The notes beneath the pieces were generated by a model. It had not been told where the DNA came from. It was given only the letters and a program-made list of their open reading frames with translations, and searched no databases. Shown in pieces: positions 9,810-22,765 of a stretch of DNA of 64,000 bases. The DNA is from Acanthornis magna (taxonomy: Eukaryota > Chordata > Aves > Passeriformes > Acanthizidae): NCBI GenBank assembly GCA_036785705.1, contig JAWUZG010000004.1:11645501-11709500 (forward strand). Reading direction: 5' to 3'. The stretch's first letter is position 1, and every line of letters begins with the position of its first letter. The position numbers were made by a program, and so were the translations under genes.

Positions 9810-12800
9810 CTATACAATAACTCCAAACCTCTAGATGCAGAGGATTATTCTGAGGACAAACACTTGAATGTCTCTTTTCTTTGTTTTCCTTTGTATTACT
9901 GTGGACGGAATATAAGTAGATGTTATAGAGAAATATAAAATATTATTGTTTCATAATTATTTTATGCTGTGTATTAGTGATTCTGAGAATCAGTTTTAAA
10001 AATTACACCTTTTTGAAAACTCATGAATACTGCTGATCTAAGCAATTCGCTTACTATATGCCAAATTCACTGGAAGTATAGACAGCACAGAGACTGTCAT
10101 CTCATTATAAAGCAAGAAGAGGAGGGTATGTTTCAGGCTGACCTAAGACAGGATCATTTAGTATGATGAAACAAAATTTGCCTTCTGCAACAAGGCATAA
10201 GATCACTGTTAACAAAAGCTGCACGGCATTGGGCTTATTTTGACTCAAGGTGAGATTTAGGCATCCCAACAGCAAAAACATAGTTTTAATCGCCTTCAAT
10301 ACCATTAATTTCTAATGTGCACACACATGACCATATATATTCTGCTTATACTACCAAACTAAAGTGGAACCTTGTCCCCAAGGCCGTAAAGCAATGACTG
10401 CCTTTTGTTTGTGCTGGTTTGGATTGTTTTCTTCTATAAAAATTTTGTGTTGGACAGAGACATCTACAATCATACTAAGATATAGTAATAGTGGCAGCTT
10501 TTTAGCAGTTGTTATTTGTTCAAATCTCAACCTTTTTTGTTGTTGTTTTTGTAACCTTCTTTGGGTGAAATGCACTTGCATGACATTGTACAAAGAGGAA
10601 CAGTAGAAGCTAAGAAGATTGTAGTGAGAAGTGAGTTGAGTTCTTGATGTTAAAAAATTCAAGAACATTTTCCCTATTTGTCCTGTACCTCTTGAAGTCC
10701 TTTAACCTCTAGAACATTGCCTACTAAGAGTGTGAAAACACTACTGAAATCTTCTCAACGGTGGGAAGCAGAAGCATAGCTTTTTAGAATTTTTTTGAAC
10801 TGAAATGCAACTCAGGTGTTAAGCAAGCTCACCATATACCTTAAGAATGGCATATGAATGAGGGTACAAAAATGCAGGTGAAAAACAGAAAAAAACCCTA
10901 GACATTGCTCTTACTTTTTTCTTTTTTTTTTTTTTTTACACCTTAATTACCATGACACTGAAATAAGACCTGAATTTTATGTCTTCTCAGTGGGCTACCG
11001 GTACAGAAGCTTCTATTCAGGTAGGAAATGCTCAGGTCTAATCTGAAGGTTCCTCTCAGCTTTATGATGACTACAACACAGTGTTTCTAGGTCCTCCATG
11101 TAAGTTTCAAGCACAACCCCATCAGAAAACCAAAGACCTTCCCCAGATTTCATCAAGAAACACCTTAAGGTCTTCCATATTGAGCATATAAATAGGGATT
11201 CAACACAAGCACTTGCCATTTTTTAAAATTTACTTAATATAGACAGTTAAGAAGCATATCTTTGTTATGATGACGTATTATGTGGGTCTTGCAGTTTGTC
11301 ATTAATCAAGTATAGCTGTTCTGTCTCACTACAAGACTTGTCCAGTAAAAAAGGGAACTGCCAGGTTTCTATTCAAGGTAATTAATGGTCATCTGAATTT
11401 TTTATTCAGAATGATGAGTCTGGGGAGACTCATTCCAGAAACGATGCAGCTGTTAGCTTTAAGAGAGTATCATAAATTGAAGTCATTTGGATGTGTCTGA
11501 TTTGAAAACATTTATGTAATATTCAAAAGTAGTCCCTACAGAATTTTGCATACCAAATGTTACACAGCTATAATTTTCCATTCATTCCCCACTAACACAT
11601 TTAATCTGTGCTAATTAATTATCTACCTGTGAAAAATTAGATCTAAATATTTACCTCAAAGTTTGGAAACTAAAATAGACATGATTTTCTTTGCGAAAGG
11701 AATATGTAAAAAGTTTTCTCTCTCTTTACACTGCAGTGTGCTATTTGGAATGCTCTCAAAGATGAAACAAAGAGATAAAAGAATAATTTTTTAGAGAAAG
11801 AATATCTTTAAAACTTGTCTGACAAGACCTACTTGACAGCTTTGCCACAACAACAGTGGTTAACACGTCAACATAGCAATGTTTTACACAGAGAAATCCT
11901 GGATGTTCAAGGACACAGTTCATCTTTATAATCAGCAGAGCACAAGTAATTATATAAAATGGTTCAGAATTTTTCAGAATATAGTATCAATTCACATAGC
12001 ATCCAATAAAAGTTTTAACACACATAAATATTTAAGAGCAAAATGCAAGCTTATAAGTATACATATGTATGATATTTGATCAGTCAAAATATTGTAGTAA
12101 AGAACATAATAGAGAAAATTTTATAATCGGTTCTATTACATCTTTTTGGCAAATTAGAATTTCTGAGTTTGGTCTCTATTTACATTTTTCTTGTATTGGA
12201 AAAAGAGGTTAAGAAAAAAATCCCCGGCTCATTGATAAACCTACACATTGCCTGTACTGCAGTTAGTTGGTTCAGGCATGTGGCATGGTCAACAGTTATG
12301 CTAAAATTTCACTTCAAAAATTTAAGAGTTTTTAAATTGAAAATTGCAATACTTGATAGGAAAAATGGCATCCACTTTCCTGTTTTCATCCATTTCTCCT
12401 CTTCTCCAATTTAAGAGAGAACTGCACTTAGCCAGTTACATTTTGTCTTTTGTTTCCGTTGAAATTTCTGTGGTTAGAAAATGTATGAATTTGAACATAT
12501 AATTAACAATCAAGGGTTTCTTGCAACAGATTCACTGCTTCTTTTTTGCAGTAATCAATACTGATCAAAACAACAGCATTACATGAACTTACTATTGTAT
12601 TTGGCAGTAACAACAATATGAAGCAGGCAGAAAAGGGTGATGGGCAGGAAAAGGAAATTACTGTCTCTTCCATATCATATCTATAAAATCATTAAACATA
12701 AGGTGAAGAAAAGAAAAAAATTATTAGTATTGTTTATTGAAGGAGGCAAGCATGCCATTAATAAACAGATGCTTGAGCAGAGAGAATTAGTTTGGTCATT

Positions 12801-15800
12801 TCACAAGTCACTGTGGTATTTAGACAATGCTGCCAAATCTTCAGCCATGGGAGGCCTCCAGGCTATTCAAACCCTACCTAGCATGTATGAATCTTGTTAC
12901 TTCCACTACATTGATTTATTATTTCAGAGTATGAAAAACTCTGTCACCATTGGGAAGAAGGGTGTCTCACCTTTTTTATGCTATTAGTTAGTATATAATA
13001 ATTTTCCCATTCTGTTTCATTTGATAACAAAGTGTATACCAGTTTCAGGATATTAGATTTCTTTTCTCAATTTTGGAGTCAATGATATAATATGTATGAT
13101 TCAAGTTTATAAAGGAAGTGAAAAATATAATATGACATCTGCTTATTAAATCCACACCCATATGCATGTTTCCCCCTCAGAGCAGCAAATACTTACAGAA
13201 GACAAGCCACTAACAAAAAGTCACACACAGAGCAACTGAGGCTTCGAAACAGTGTTTCTTGCATCCCAAATTCAGCCACAATTATTTTGACAAAAGAAAT
13301 GTATTGTGATTCAAGATGACCCAAGAATGAGAGGAAGTAAAAGGATTTTTGCAAGAGAAAAATATTTTTCTAAATCCTCTCAAAAAGAGATATGCAGCCA
13401 TTTTCATAAATTATATATGTGCAAAGGTTTCAGTGAACAACTGATCATGTGCATATATTTAACTATTTCCCCTTTTATTTATGAAAAGAAAAATATTTAC
13501 CTCATTTTTCAAATCAATATATTCCTCTTTGTAGGTTTAAGTCCATCTAAAAAGAAAATTTTCAACTGCCTACAAGATTGTTCTTTTGAGAATGAAGAAA
13601 TAGCTTTATAATTTCAATGGAAGAAATTTATGTTACATGTAGCTAATTTGGAAATACTATAAAAAGCTACAAATTTCTCCATTTTAGTAATTCCTTTCTT
13701 TTAAGGTATACTCTAAATAGTTGCAAGTTAACAGTGAATGTTTCTCTGTTGCAGCAAAATGGCTTCATATATGCCAAGAGATTTCTGAAATTGCTGTATT
13801 TGCAGTTAATAGGGAAGCAAATGCTTTTAATACCAGTGTTTGTACATTTGTATTCCAAAAATTATTTTCAATGAATGCAATAAAGTAGATTTCATTTTTT
13901 TTAAATTATAAAATTATGTTTATAAACATTGCTATAAAATATTCACCATCCATTCCATTCCCACTAAAAAAAATTAAAAAATACTGTTGAAAGAAAGAGG
14001 GTAATAAAGATCTTGAATAATAATTCTCCTTTCTTTCAAGTACAGCATTTCAGCTCAGATTGCTACCACAGCAAACTCAGTCTCTGCTCCCTCTCAGATA
14101 AACCTTATTCTGTTCTTAAATATTTTAAAAATCTTACATGTATTTTATGTAAATACAAAGTGTATTTTTGTGTTAGGTCATATTTTGAGATCACCTTTAC
14201 AGAAAGTGACCCTCATCACTTGAGGATAAGAGCACAGCAAAAATAAAACACATATAATATTGCATGCAGCTTATTCTCTGCAGGCAACTAGCCACTCTTA
14301 ATCCTTTACCGCTTTGTAGACTTTTATTAGAATATCAAAAGCGAAAGCAATTTTATCACAGTTTTGTATCACAGTCTACAAAATGAGCCAAAATTACATG
14401 CCTAATTTGAGTTAGTCCTAGGAGTGCCTTTACTTACAGGCACTCCAGAAGATTATTTATGCCATCACAAAGTGCTGGATTGTACGATTTCAGTCCTCTT
14501 AGAACAGAATGAGTTCCCATTTGGAAGTAGTCTTTCTCTTTTTGTAAAAAGAGTCCCCATGATTAGACATTAACATTTAGCTATCCAGCATTATGTCACA
14601 TTGCATACTGAATAGAGTTCATTTCAATGACTTATGCCTTTACAGTCATTTTAGGTACTACAGAATTTCTAGCAAGCCTTTAGATGCTGTTTAGTAATGG
14701 TAGAGCTTTTCCGTTACCCCTTGAAGTGCAGACACAAAAAGGTAGCAAAGACCCAGATACAGGCAAGCAAATTACTCCTCTCTGTTCTGACTTGAATTCT
14801 AGCCTTTGTTGTGGGATCTTCTCATAGGACGCAAATTGCTCTATAGAGGTGATATATAGCAATTGTTTAACGTAACACAAATGTCCAATTAGGATTATAC
14901 ACTTCATATTTGTAAAATTGAAGTTAAGATATAATTAAAATCACACCCTATATTTTCTATTTTAGGTGCAGAAAGTTACATGAGGTAAATCTGAATCCTA
15001 CAAAAAATAAGCTGTCTTAAATTCTGGTATCATTTTTTACAAATGGGACTGGGATGGTTGTCCCTGATTTTCAGATTTGCCATGGTTTATTGTTTTACTG
15101 TGAAGATAGCAAATAGGAGATATTAACACTGAAACATTTGTCTTATAAAACATTTTCTCAGCATTGTCACTATAGATCTTTCCTTCTTCTACCTTAATCT
15201 CTCCAACCTTTAATATATTTACAACATCTGAATTGCTAGCCCTGAATTTTCAGATGTACAATTTATCACTGGAATGTAAAAATCATAACAGCACTTTAAA
15301 TAATAAATATTTTGATACTTGTAATTATACTAGAGGTGGAGATTTTTTTAAAACTTTGGTTACTGTTTTAATTTTCTGATTTGCTTTAAACTTTCCAAGC
15401 ACATGGATTTATTGCACTTTTACCAGTTTATATATTTTCTTGTTTTATATCCAACATTAAGGGGTTTTGCATTTTTCTTTATTCTAGGTCAATCTTCCAA
15501 ATGAAAAAAAAAAATCCTTACTGTATGAGTAATTAGGATCAAACTTGCAGCAGAGCTTGAACTATAATACACATGTCTTATCTACTATCTTTTACTTGTG
15601 TCAAAAGAGGCAGTTTCAAAATAAAAAACTCTATCTGAAATAGGATTTAGGGAACGCACTTAGCAGACGAATAAGGGTTTTCCTCTATTTAATATTTTGT
15701 AATATTATGGCTGTTAAAAATGTGCTCAAAAATACTTACATTTTATGCATTTTTTTTCCAGAAAAAATTGTTTCAAAGCTGTAATGCTCCAGGAAAAAAA

Positions 15801-17284
15801 AAAAAATTCCAAAAAAGCACAACAACCCCACAAATTTTAGGAAAATATAAAGACTTTATGCTTATACAAACAGATTTTACCCCAGATTAGTAAATAGATA
15901 ATACCAATTGAAGGGTTAGAAATTTGTTTCCATCCTGTCCCTTTAAGACTCCTGCTAAAATGACACAAAATATTGTCTAAACAACAACACAAGACAGCAA
16001 AATGGAACCATAAAGTTTATGGCACTTGTGAGTGCTTTGTTTTAGTCTGCTCTGAAGGATGATGTCCTTGCAAAGTGTTTATGTTTCTAGTCACTTTGGA
16101 AGAGCAAAAGACAGAACAGCCTAGTACGACTGGGGACTGTCAAACAGTGGAACAAAGGGATTTGCTCCAGGTAAACCTAATGCAACCCAAGTAAACATCA
16201 ATTTAGCTAGCAGAGGAATTGAAGCTTGAGAGGAAGGATAAGAGTAGAATAACCTTTTTTTTTTTATGGCTTGTTTGCTGTAAGTGTAGTTTGATCTCTA
16301 GTGGCTTGCCAAGTAGGTCAACAAAAGTATTTGCAGTAATTGGCAGTGAGTTTCTGGAATTCACTGTCAGAAAATACAGTGTAACTTCTGAAGAGTACTT
16401 ATTCCTAAGGGAAAATAACTTCATGGAATGGATTAGAATAATTTTGTACTGCTTGGTGAGCCAGTGGGTTAAATTGGTATTTTGTTTTACTACGGCTGTG
16501 CTGTTTACTGTGTACTTCCATACATTTCACTGAGAAGCCAGAAAGAAAAAATTACATTTGCATATTATAATAAGATGCTACAAAGGACACAAAATGGGCA
16601 CATTTTTTATATTGCATGTGGAAAACACAAACTGCTATGCTGTTATGTGTGTTTGTTCTTTATAGAGGGGAATTGCCAGTATCCTTTACAAAGTTATAGC
16701 CAGAGCTGTGTGAGAACAGGGCTCATCCTGAGCAATCTTCCTCTATGTAACTGTAAAAGGAGGGGGAAACCTTTTTGAGCCCTGTAGGGTTCTAGTGTGA
16801 CTACTGTCACATAAACTAGGTCAAGGAAAAATGGAGTGGAGAAAACTAAGGAGAAGGGGGGAACACTTACGTCCAATGCCATCCCCAACTGCACTCTTCA
16901 TCCTTCTGTTTTTTGAATCAGGATTGATCCTACTGCAATTCCAGGAGAAAGAGGGGAAATTGAGACACTATTGCTTAATTTTAGTGTCTTAATTCATTCC
17001 TGGGTTTTAGTCCCCTGGCCTTCCACTCCAAAAAAAATATTAGCTCATTAACTAAACAAACAAACAAAAAAAAACCCTGTATGATGACTTCTGGAGAAAT
17101 TTTAGTCCAGAAAGTATGCTCAAAGAGTGGGACAAGAGAGCCCCTCAACTTTTTTCAGTCATTAGGATTCTTCCAAAACCATTCCAGTAGGCTTTGTGCT
17201 CTTAAACTTCCCACATGCCCTTCCTGATAGATCCAGGACTTCCAGTACTTGTCATCACATTTCTCTGATGAGGAGAGTGCTCCG
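9810..17284. other. unique AT-rich non-coding sequence
   Basis: Long interval with nothing recognised. Low-complexity items are a T-rich run interrupted by one C (10915-10937), A-runs (15790-15803 and others) and a short (CAAA) patch near 17053-17065. Open frames at 10351-10668 (-), 12637-12987 (+) and 16219-16533 (+) exceed 100 codons but have noncoding-like composition and no family resemblance. A somewhat GC-richer patch at 16690-16980 has no identifiable content. Confidence 0.5.
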
Positions 17285-17765
17285 TGGCCTGCAGATCAAC
17301 ATATTTCCCTCAGTGCAGTAACATTCATATCTGTTATCATCTGTAGATTTGCTGTGCAGGTTGTCATCTCGACTGCCATATATTGAACAATATCAGCCCA
17401 GGCCTTGATTTTGGGCTGCTCTGCTCGTTATCAGTCACCAACTGGATATCAAACCAGGGAGTTTTACTCCTTGGGCCTGCCAGTCCAGACAGTTTTCAAC
17501 CCATCTGACAGTACACTGATACAACTTACAACTCCTTGGTTTTCAAGAAAGAATGCTGTGGCAAAGACTGAAAATATTTCAGGGTTTAAGGTATACCACA
17601 TCCACTGTCCCACCATCATCTATATGGCCTTGGCAGATCGCTGTAAAAGGCAATCAGGTATGATGTCACCTCAGTAATATGAATTGATTGCTCCTGACTA
17701 TCTTCTTGTCTTTCACATGTGTGGAGAGGAATCCAGTAGTTTGCATTCTCTGTCCTGAGGGCCTT
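17285..17765 (-). mobile_element. decayed CR1 LINE fragment, reverse-transcriptase region
   Basis: Reading the minus strand from 17765 to 17285, the blocks follow the CR1 ORF2 reverse-transcriptase region in order. They are a 'cttcttgtctttcacatgtg' counterpart near 17701, the 'cctgattgccttttacagcg' block near 17650, and a degraded VYLDFSKAFDTV-like motif around 17560-17600 with an in-frame stop. The 'gttggtgactg' / 'tcaatat' blocks preceding the palm motif and the 'tctacagatgataacag' counterpart of the cag-atgacac block (about 17335-17350) come last. Many substitutions, small indels and stops mean no coding capacity. It lacks the CR1 3' end, so it was broken after insertion or is part of a rearranged copy. 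Edges are approximate. Confidence 0.7.
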
Positions 17766-18107
17766 GTTCCCAGTTTTTCTGTCTGAACTCTCAGCAGTGG
17801 CATCACCTTCCAGCAGCAATTGCTGTACTGCAGGCAGGTGACAGAGACCTTGCAAACACCACACTGAGGTGAGTTTCAGCATCAATCTGACATAGATCTC
17901 TATTGCAAATTCATTCACAGAGATTTCAGAAAACCTTATCATTTGATCAATGCAAGAGACTTTTTGGCAGTTTGTAGAACATGGGCTTCACCATAGCAGT
18001 AACATAGAAACAGTGTCATCATCTATTCCTATCTATCACTGTAAGGCAATAAAGGGTGACACTCTTCCAGGGGAAAAACTAGACAGCTTGAATAAAAAAA
18101 CAATCAA
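17766..18107. other. unclassified sequence beside the CR1 fragment
   Basis: May contain a further, more decayed CR1 portion up to about 17880, but I could not align it. Nothing else recognised. Confidence 0.4.
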
Positions 18108-18340
18108 ATTAATTTATTAGCAACATGATATTGACTAATACATATGCTGTCAAGCCATCATCCCTGAGGATATATAACCCCCCCTGAAAAGCAGCTACCC
18201 CCATGTTGCAACCTTCAGTGTCACCCCACTCCCTGGAGTGTGGCAGCTCACAGCTTCTGGCAGGGCTCTGCTCCATCCTACATGGGCAAGGAGACCTCTG
18301 GCAGCCTAAGAACAACTCTGGCACTTCTGGGTTTTTAATC
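18108..18340 (-). mobile_element. possible antisense LTR fragment
   Basis: On the minus strand a GC-richer stretch (18340 to 18185) leads to a TATA-like element (18171-18176), and an AATAAA lies about 60 nt further on (TTTATT on + at 18113-18118). TATA-to-poly(A) spacing of this size and a GC-rich upstream half in an AT-rich surround fit an LTR U3-R arrangement. I see no TG/CA ends or target-site duplication and cannot match a known family, so the assignment is weak. It may simply be a unique sequence with chance motifs. Confidence 0.3.
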
Positions 18341-19426
18341 AGTCCTGTACCATAATATTTTGATGTAAGCCGTTGCCTGTATTATCTCACATACCTCAGG
18401 CATTAATTGATTTTAGATTCATACCCATTTCTGGTCTTTTCATTTATTTTCCGCTAGTTAACCAGACAAATTTCTAATCAGAGCTTCCTGCAGATTCAGA
18501 AACTGGATGAAGCTGCATATATTTTCCCTGGAACTTGACTGATTACAAAGAGTATGTCATTATTTTGTTCTAAATGGAAGCTGACATTTTGTAAATATTG
18601 GTCTGCACTGTCAAGTAACATATAGGAGAATTTGCTTTTTATTAAAAGTCCTGTGTCTCTTAAACCCATTAGGTATTACTCATTTGATATTCTCTTTGCA
18701 TAACTTCCACAAATTGAAATTGTTTAGGATAAAAGTATATCACAAGACACTAGTAGGAGGTAATTCATGTGCTGCCAGTATTTCAGTTTTTTGTCACTTA
18801 TACTTAAGAAATTAATTAACTCTAGAATGTCAAAACATTCAAGTTTTTGTTGTTAAAATCTACACTTTCTATTGCAGAACTTGAATTTATTGTCTTCTGC
18901 CATCTTCTCTTGTGATGTACATCTGTAGACTATTTTAATTTGTTGATTGTATAGACAACCAAATAGATGCCCTGTCTACATCTAGGAAAGTAGGAAATAT
19001 TTCAAATCGACAGTGGGAAAAACTGGATGGAAGGAATGGAATGAGCTGCCTCTGCTCACAAGGTGATAGCATGCAGTCTAATTGGAGATGAAACAAACTA
19101 CAAGGTTCAAGGTAGTTATGAATATGAATTCTTTCTTATTGATCTGTAATGCTTTTGTGTGTGTGTGTATGTATCTAGATGTAAAACAGGACTTATTGCA
19201 GTTTTTGTTGTGTGCGTATCTCTAAGAATGCGTGTATGTTTCTGTGAAAGAAAAACAGAAAGAGTATACTCCTGAAGATATTTCCCTCAATCTTCCTTAT
19301 GTCAATAACAAGATTATATTGAATTCAGCTGAAGTAGTATTTTCCCCCACAAATATTCCCAAAATGAAAAACATTGTTTGATTAAAGGTATTATAGCATA
19401 TATTGTCCTGCAGTTTGCACAGTTCC
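18341..19426. other. unique AT-rich non-coding sequence
   Basis: Nothing recognised apart from a short GT repeat with an A interruption at about 19157-19171. Confidence 0.55.
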
Positions 19427-19480
19427 GTACATATCACTTTACCAGCTTTAATTGTACATATCACTTTACCAGCTTTAATT
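19427..19480 (+). repeat. exact 27-bp tandem duplication
   Basis: Two head-to-tail copies, 19427-19453 and 19454-19480, are identical at all 27 positions (unit begins GTACATATCA and ends GCTTTAATT). Lack of any mismatch suggests a recent event, either replication slippage or a short assembly or sequencing duplication. The unit itself is not a known repeat. Confidence 0.95.
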
Positions 19481-22400
19481 GCAATTTCCTAAATAACAAA
19501 ATTGCCCCAAATAAGTGCATGTAAAATTCAATCCACCTAAATTTTTTACACTGGGCTTTTGCTGTCTATTGTAGTGGCACATTTAAACTCATTAGATTCT
19601 TTCCCTGTGTCCTGAAAATACTCTGCCCAACAGTCTTGCAGACATGTACAAATACCTCATAGAGACAAGTAGTCTTGAGTTTTAGATTTGCTTCCAGAAT
19701 TTTCTGCCCAAGTTCTGGCTAGTGTTTTAGAGGACATGGGGTTCCCTGGGTCCCATATTGTATCTGGCAGTCACATGCAGATGGCCCATGCACCTTACAG
19801 CATCTAAGGGAGGATTTTACTACTTGTGACATCAAATGGAATAAGAGATTGAAATATTGCATACGCAAATTGAGCAGTTATATATATTGCAATTTACAGC
19901 ACAAAACCCCACAAACATCAAGTGATTTACTCTCAGTGCTTCAGGTGTATTCCAGCAATGAAAATATACTGAGTTTTCTTTGTCATACTGACTACACAGT
20001 ACTATGGGTTTTGTAGCAATATTGACAGAATTTGTGTTATATATAGAAGAATAAAAGCAAACAAATCACAAAACAGTAAGAACCCTTTTCTTAATTAATG
20101 TAAAAACAGTTTTATCCAGTGTAAAAAAAACAGGTTTTTTTGCCTGACTATTTAAAATCATATAGAAAATATTACAATGAGCTTTATGCAACCTGGAAAT
20201 ACAACGTTTAATAGGAGCTTGAGACTCAAAAAAGAAAAGAGGAGTTAGATGTCTAAAAGTATCCTCAGTTAATTTTCAATATATCAGTGGAGAAATGGAG
20301 GAACATGAATTATTATGTTTTGCTATTTTAGAATGGCAAATTTTAGCTTCAGATACTGAGGCAAAGTCTGAAGGACAAATCCTCAATGTCTATTCTCATC
20401 ATCCTGTCCATCAAGGGGAGGAATGACAATTTTCACCAGCTGCTGAATTGCCCTCTGAGTCCAGCTGGGGCACAAAAAAAAAAAAAAAAAGATGCTGTAA
20501 AAAGAGAGTGCTGCCACAGCACTGCAATGCAGAAAGTTTTAGAGAAAATCAATCATAAGCCAACTTGATAGATGGTTCAGATTTGAAAGAGAGGCATAGC
20601 TATACTGCCTGCCCTGCTTTTGCTGACTTAGTCACAATACATATGTACTGAACATTCACATGATTTTATTAATTTTTAAGAGCCAGGTAGAGTTGTTAAA
20701 ATGGCCATAAAAAGGAATGCTTTGTAAATCCCAGCAGCCTGTGAGTAGCCACAGGAATCATTATGGCTCAGAGACCAAAACTTTAAATTTCATATACAGA
20801 TAAGCCCTGTACCTAGTAGATTTAGTTTTGTCTTTAGATGAAACTATTGAATGACATAGTACAGATCACATAGTAGGAAAAATACTAAAGCTAGCAAATA
20901 TTATTTCACTGATCATTTTCTGAGCTAAAAATTAGTTGCTTTCTTCTTACAAATTAGAAAGAAAGGAAAAAAAACCAAAATAAAACTTGCATCTTAATAT
21001 ATTAAAAAATGTTTAGTTTTGATTGTTTAATTTATGCTGATGTTTTTAAATGTTCCTTATGCTATGGAAGGGGTTTTTGTATTGCATAAAAAAATAAATG
21101 AAAAGTTATTTCTATGCATATGAAAAGTCAAAATAAGAAAAATAAAAAGTTAGTCAATAAATTTATTTTTTAAAACTGAGAAACTGAAGGGATGGAAGGA
21201 GGGCAGACAGTCAGAATGGAAGGAAGGAAGGATTCCAAATAATTGATCCATATAATTACTCAATTAAACAATAAGTTTCTGCTTTAAAGTGGTAGCATTT
21301 ACAGTTAATTTTTTTCCTGCAATATTTGACTAGCTGCAGATGTAGTTACATATATCAAATATAATTATATAGACATGTGTATGAATACACATATGATTCA
21401 TGTGATATGGTAAGGATAAACACAACTTAGATGGGATTCATCTTACTGTACTTTGGACTGTAGATGTATACGTCTGATTTTAGACTATCATTTTACAAGC
21501 TGCAGAGAGTGCATGAGTCATTCAATGTGTCAGATGAATGCACCAGAGGGTGACTGCCCCTTAACTGTGTCTGTTCTGTCCTTTGCCAGAGAAAGGAGAC
21601 TGAGGGGACTAGGGAAGGCTGCATTGAGGCTGTATATATCAGGATAACTAAATCCTCTTTGCTGTAGTTCTGTCTCTTCTTTCTCTTCTGATTATTTAAA
21701 AAAAAACCAAAACATATATTTAATATCACCTTCTGATATACAAAACTTTTGTTATCCATTAATTAATTTTCTCATACAAGTGGATCTTATAAATAGCAAA
21801 AAATAAGCACATATGTAGGTAGTGTAGCAATGATGCCAAAAGTGCTAAATAATTAACCTTAAGTTAGAGTGAGGCTTTCCTAAAAGTTAATGAGGTGGTT
21901 ATTAGATTAATTAGGGCCCAAGCAGGAAATTATAGCTTAGATTATACAAAAATACTACATGACAAATGGCACACCACATGGTCTTTTAACGCACTATTAA
22001 ATTGCAACTGTCCCTGGTAAAAGAAATATATACAAAGACTCTCAGGAAAACTTCATGTAATATATCATTTTCTTCCTCATAATAGTTACCTGTCAGCATA
22101 GAGGTATGGTCTGAGAAATAATTCAAATTACATAGTAGTTTTTCAGTTGTCAGAGCTACTACACAGCTACTACACCTCTCTAGAAGGATTATATTTAATT
22201 ACATTTCATGAAATAAACGTACACAGAGATTAAATTCACTAAATACTTATGTGCCTGGTAATTATTAAAAGTTTCATATATAGTGAATGTCCATTGTAGA
22301 AAATTAAAACTATGAAAGGAGTATAGCATTGTCGTAATTTAACATGTTATGATACCAACTGACCGCCTCCTACATTCCACAACTATTTATATTGTATTAT

Positions 22401-22611
22401 CTAGTCCATCAGCAAATAACTATAATTGGATAACCCAGTAATTCAAAATCCCAATCCTTATTTCCCACTAACAAAAATGTTCTAACAGCATGCTTATGCA
22501 TCCTTCAAGCTATCCAATAAGTATGGGACAAACACCTTATCCAATTATTTTAAGGGGGAGGAGGACTACTGGGAGCTTTCGAAGAATAAAGGACACAAAA
22601 TGAACATAACT
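19481..22611. other. unique AT-rich non-coding sequence
   Basis: No gene or transposon recognised. Contents are an A17 run at 20474-20490, a short GGAA-rich patch at about 21190-21232, and an 11-bp direct doubling (agctactacac) near 22155-22176. A CAAGTAGTCTTGAG-type patch and others have no evident meaning. Confidence 0.5.
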
Positions 22612-22765
22612 TCTTTTGTCTGGAAAAACTAAGGATGAGAGGGAATATAATTGTTGCCTATAAATAAACCAGTGGTAAACCCAAGGGACATAAAAGAGTT
22701 ATTTACCTAACAGACAATGTTGGCACAAGAATAGATGGGTGTAGAACAATTGTGCATAATCAACG
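22612..22765 (+). mobile_element. ancient CR1/L3-like LINE fragment
   Basis: The segment follows the order I know from old amniote CR1/L3-type elements, which are distinct from the young avian CR1 copies in this window. It runs 'ggatgagagggaatataattg', 'tgcctataaata', 'aacccaagggacataaaagag', 'ttatttacctaacagacaatg', 'ttggcacaagaatagatggg', 'gtagaacaattgtgcat'. The counterpart motifs are the 'gagaggggatatgatt', 'ctataaata' and 'gacaatgttggcacaagaacaaatgggtat' blocks of that family. Sense orientation. No reading frame survives and the 3' end is not visible. Divergence looks high, as expected of a pre-avian insertion. Confidence 0.65.

Noticed and set aside
9732..9938. Lys/Glu/Arg-rich frame.
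   Set aside because: Produced by the AAAGG microsatellite.
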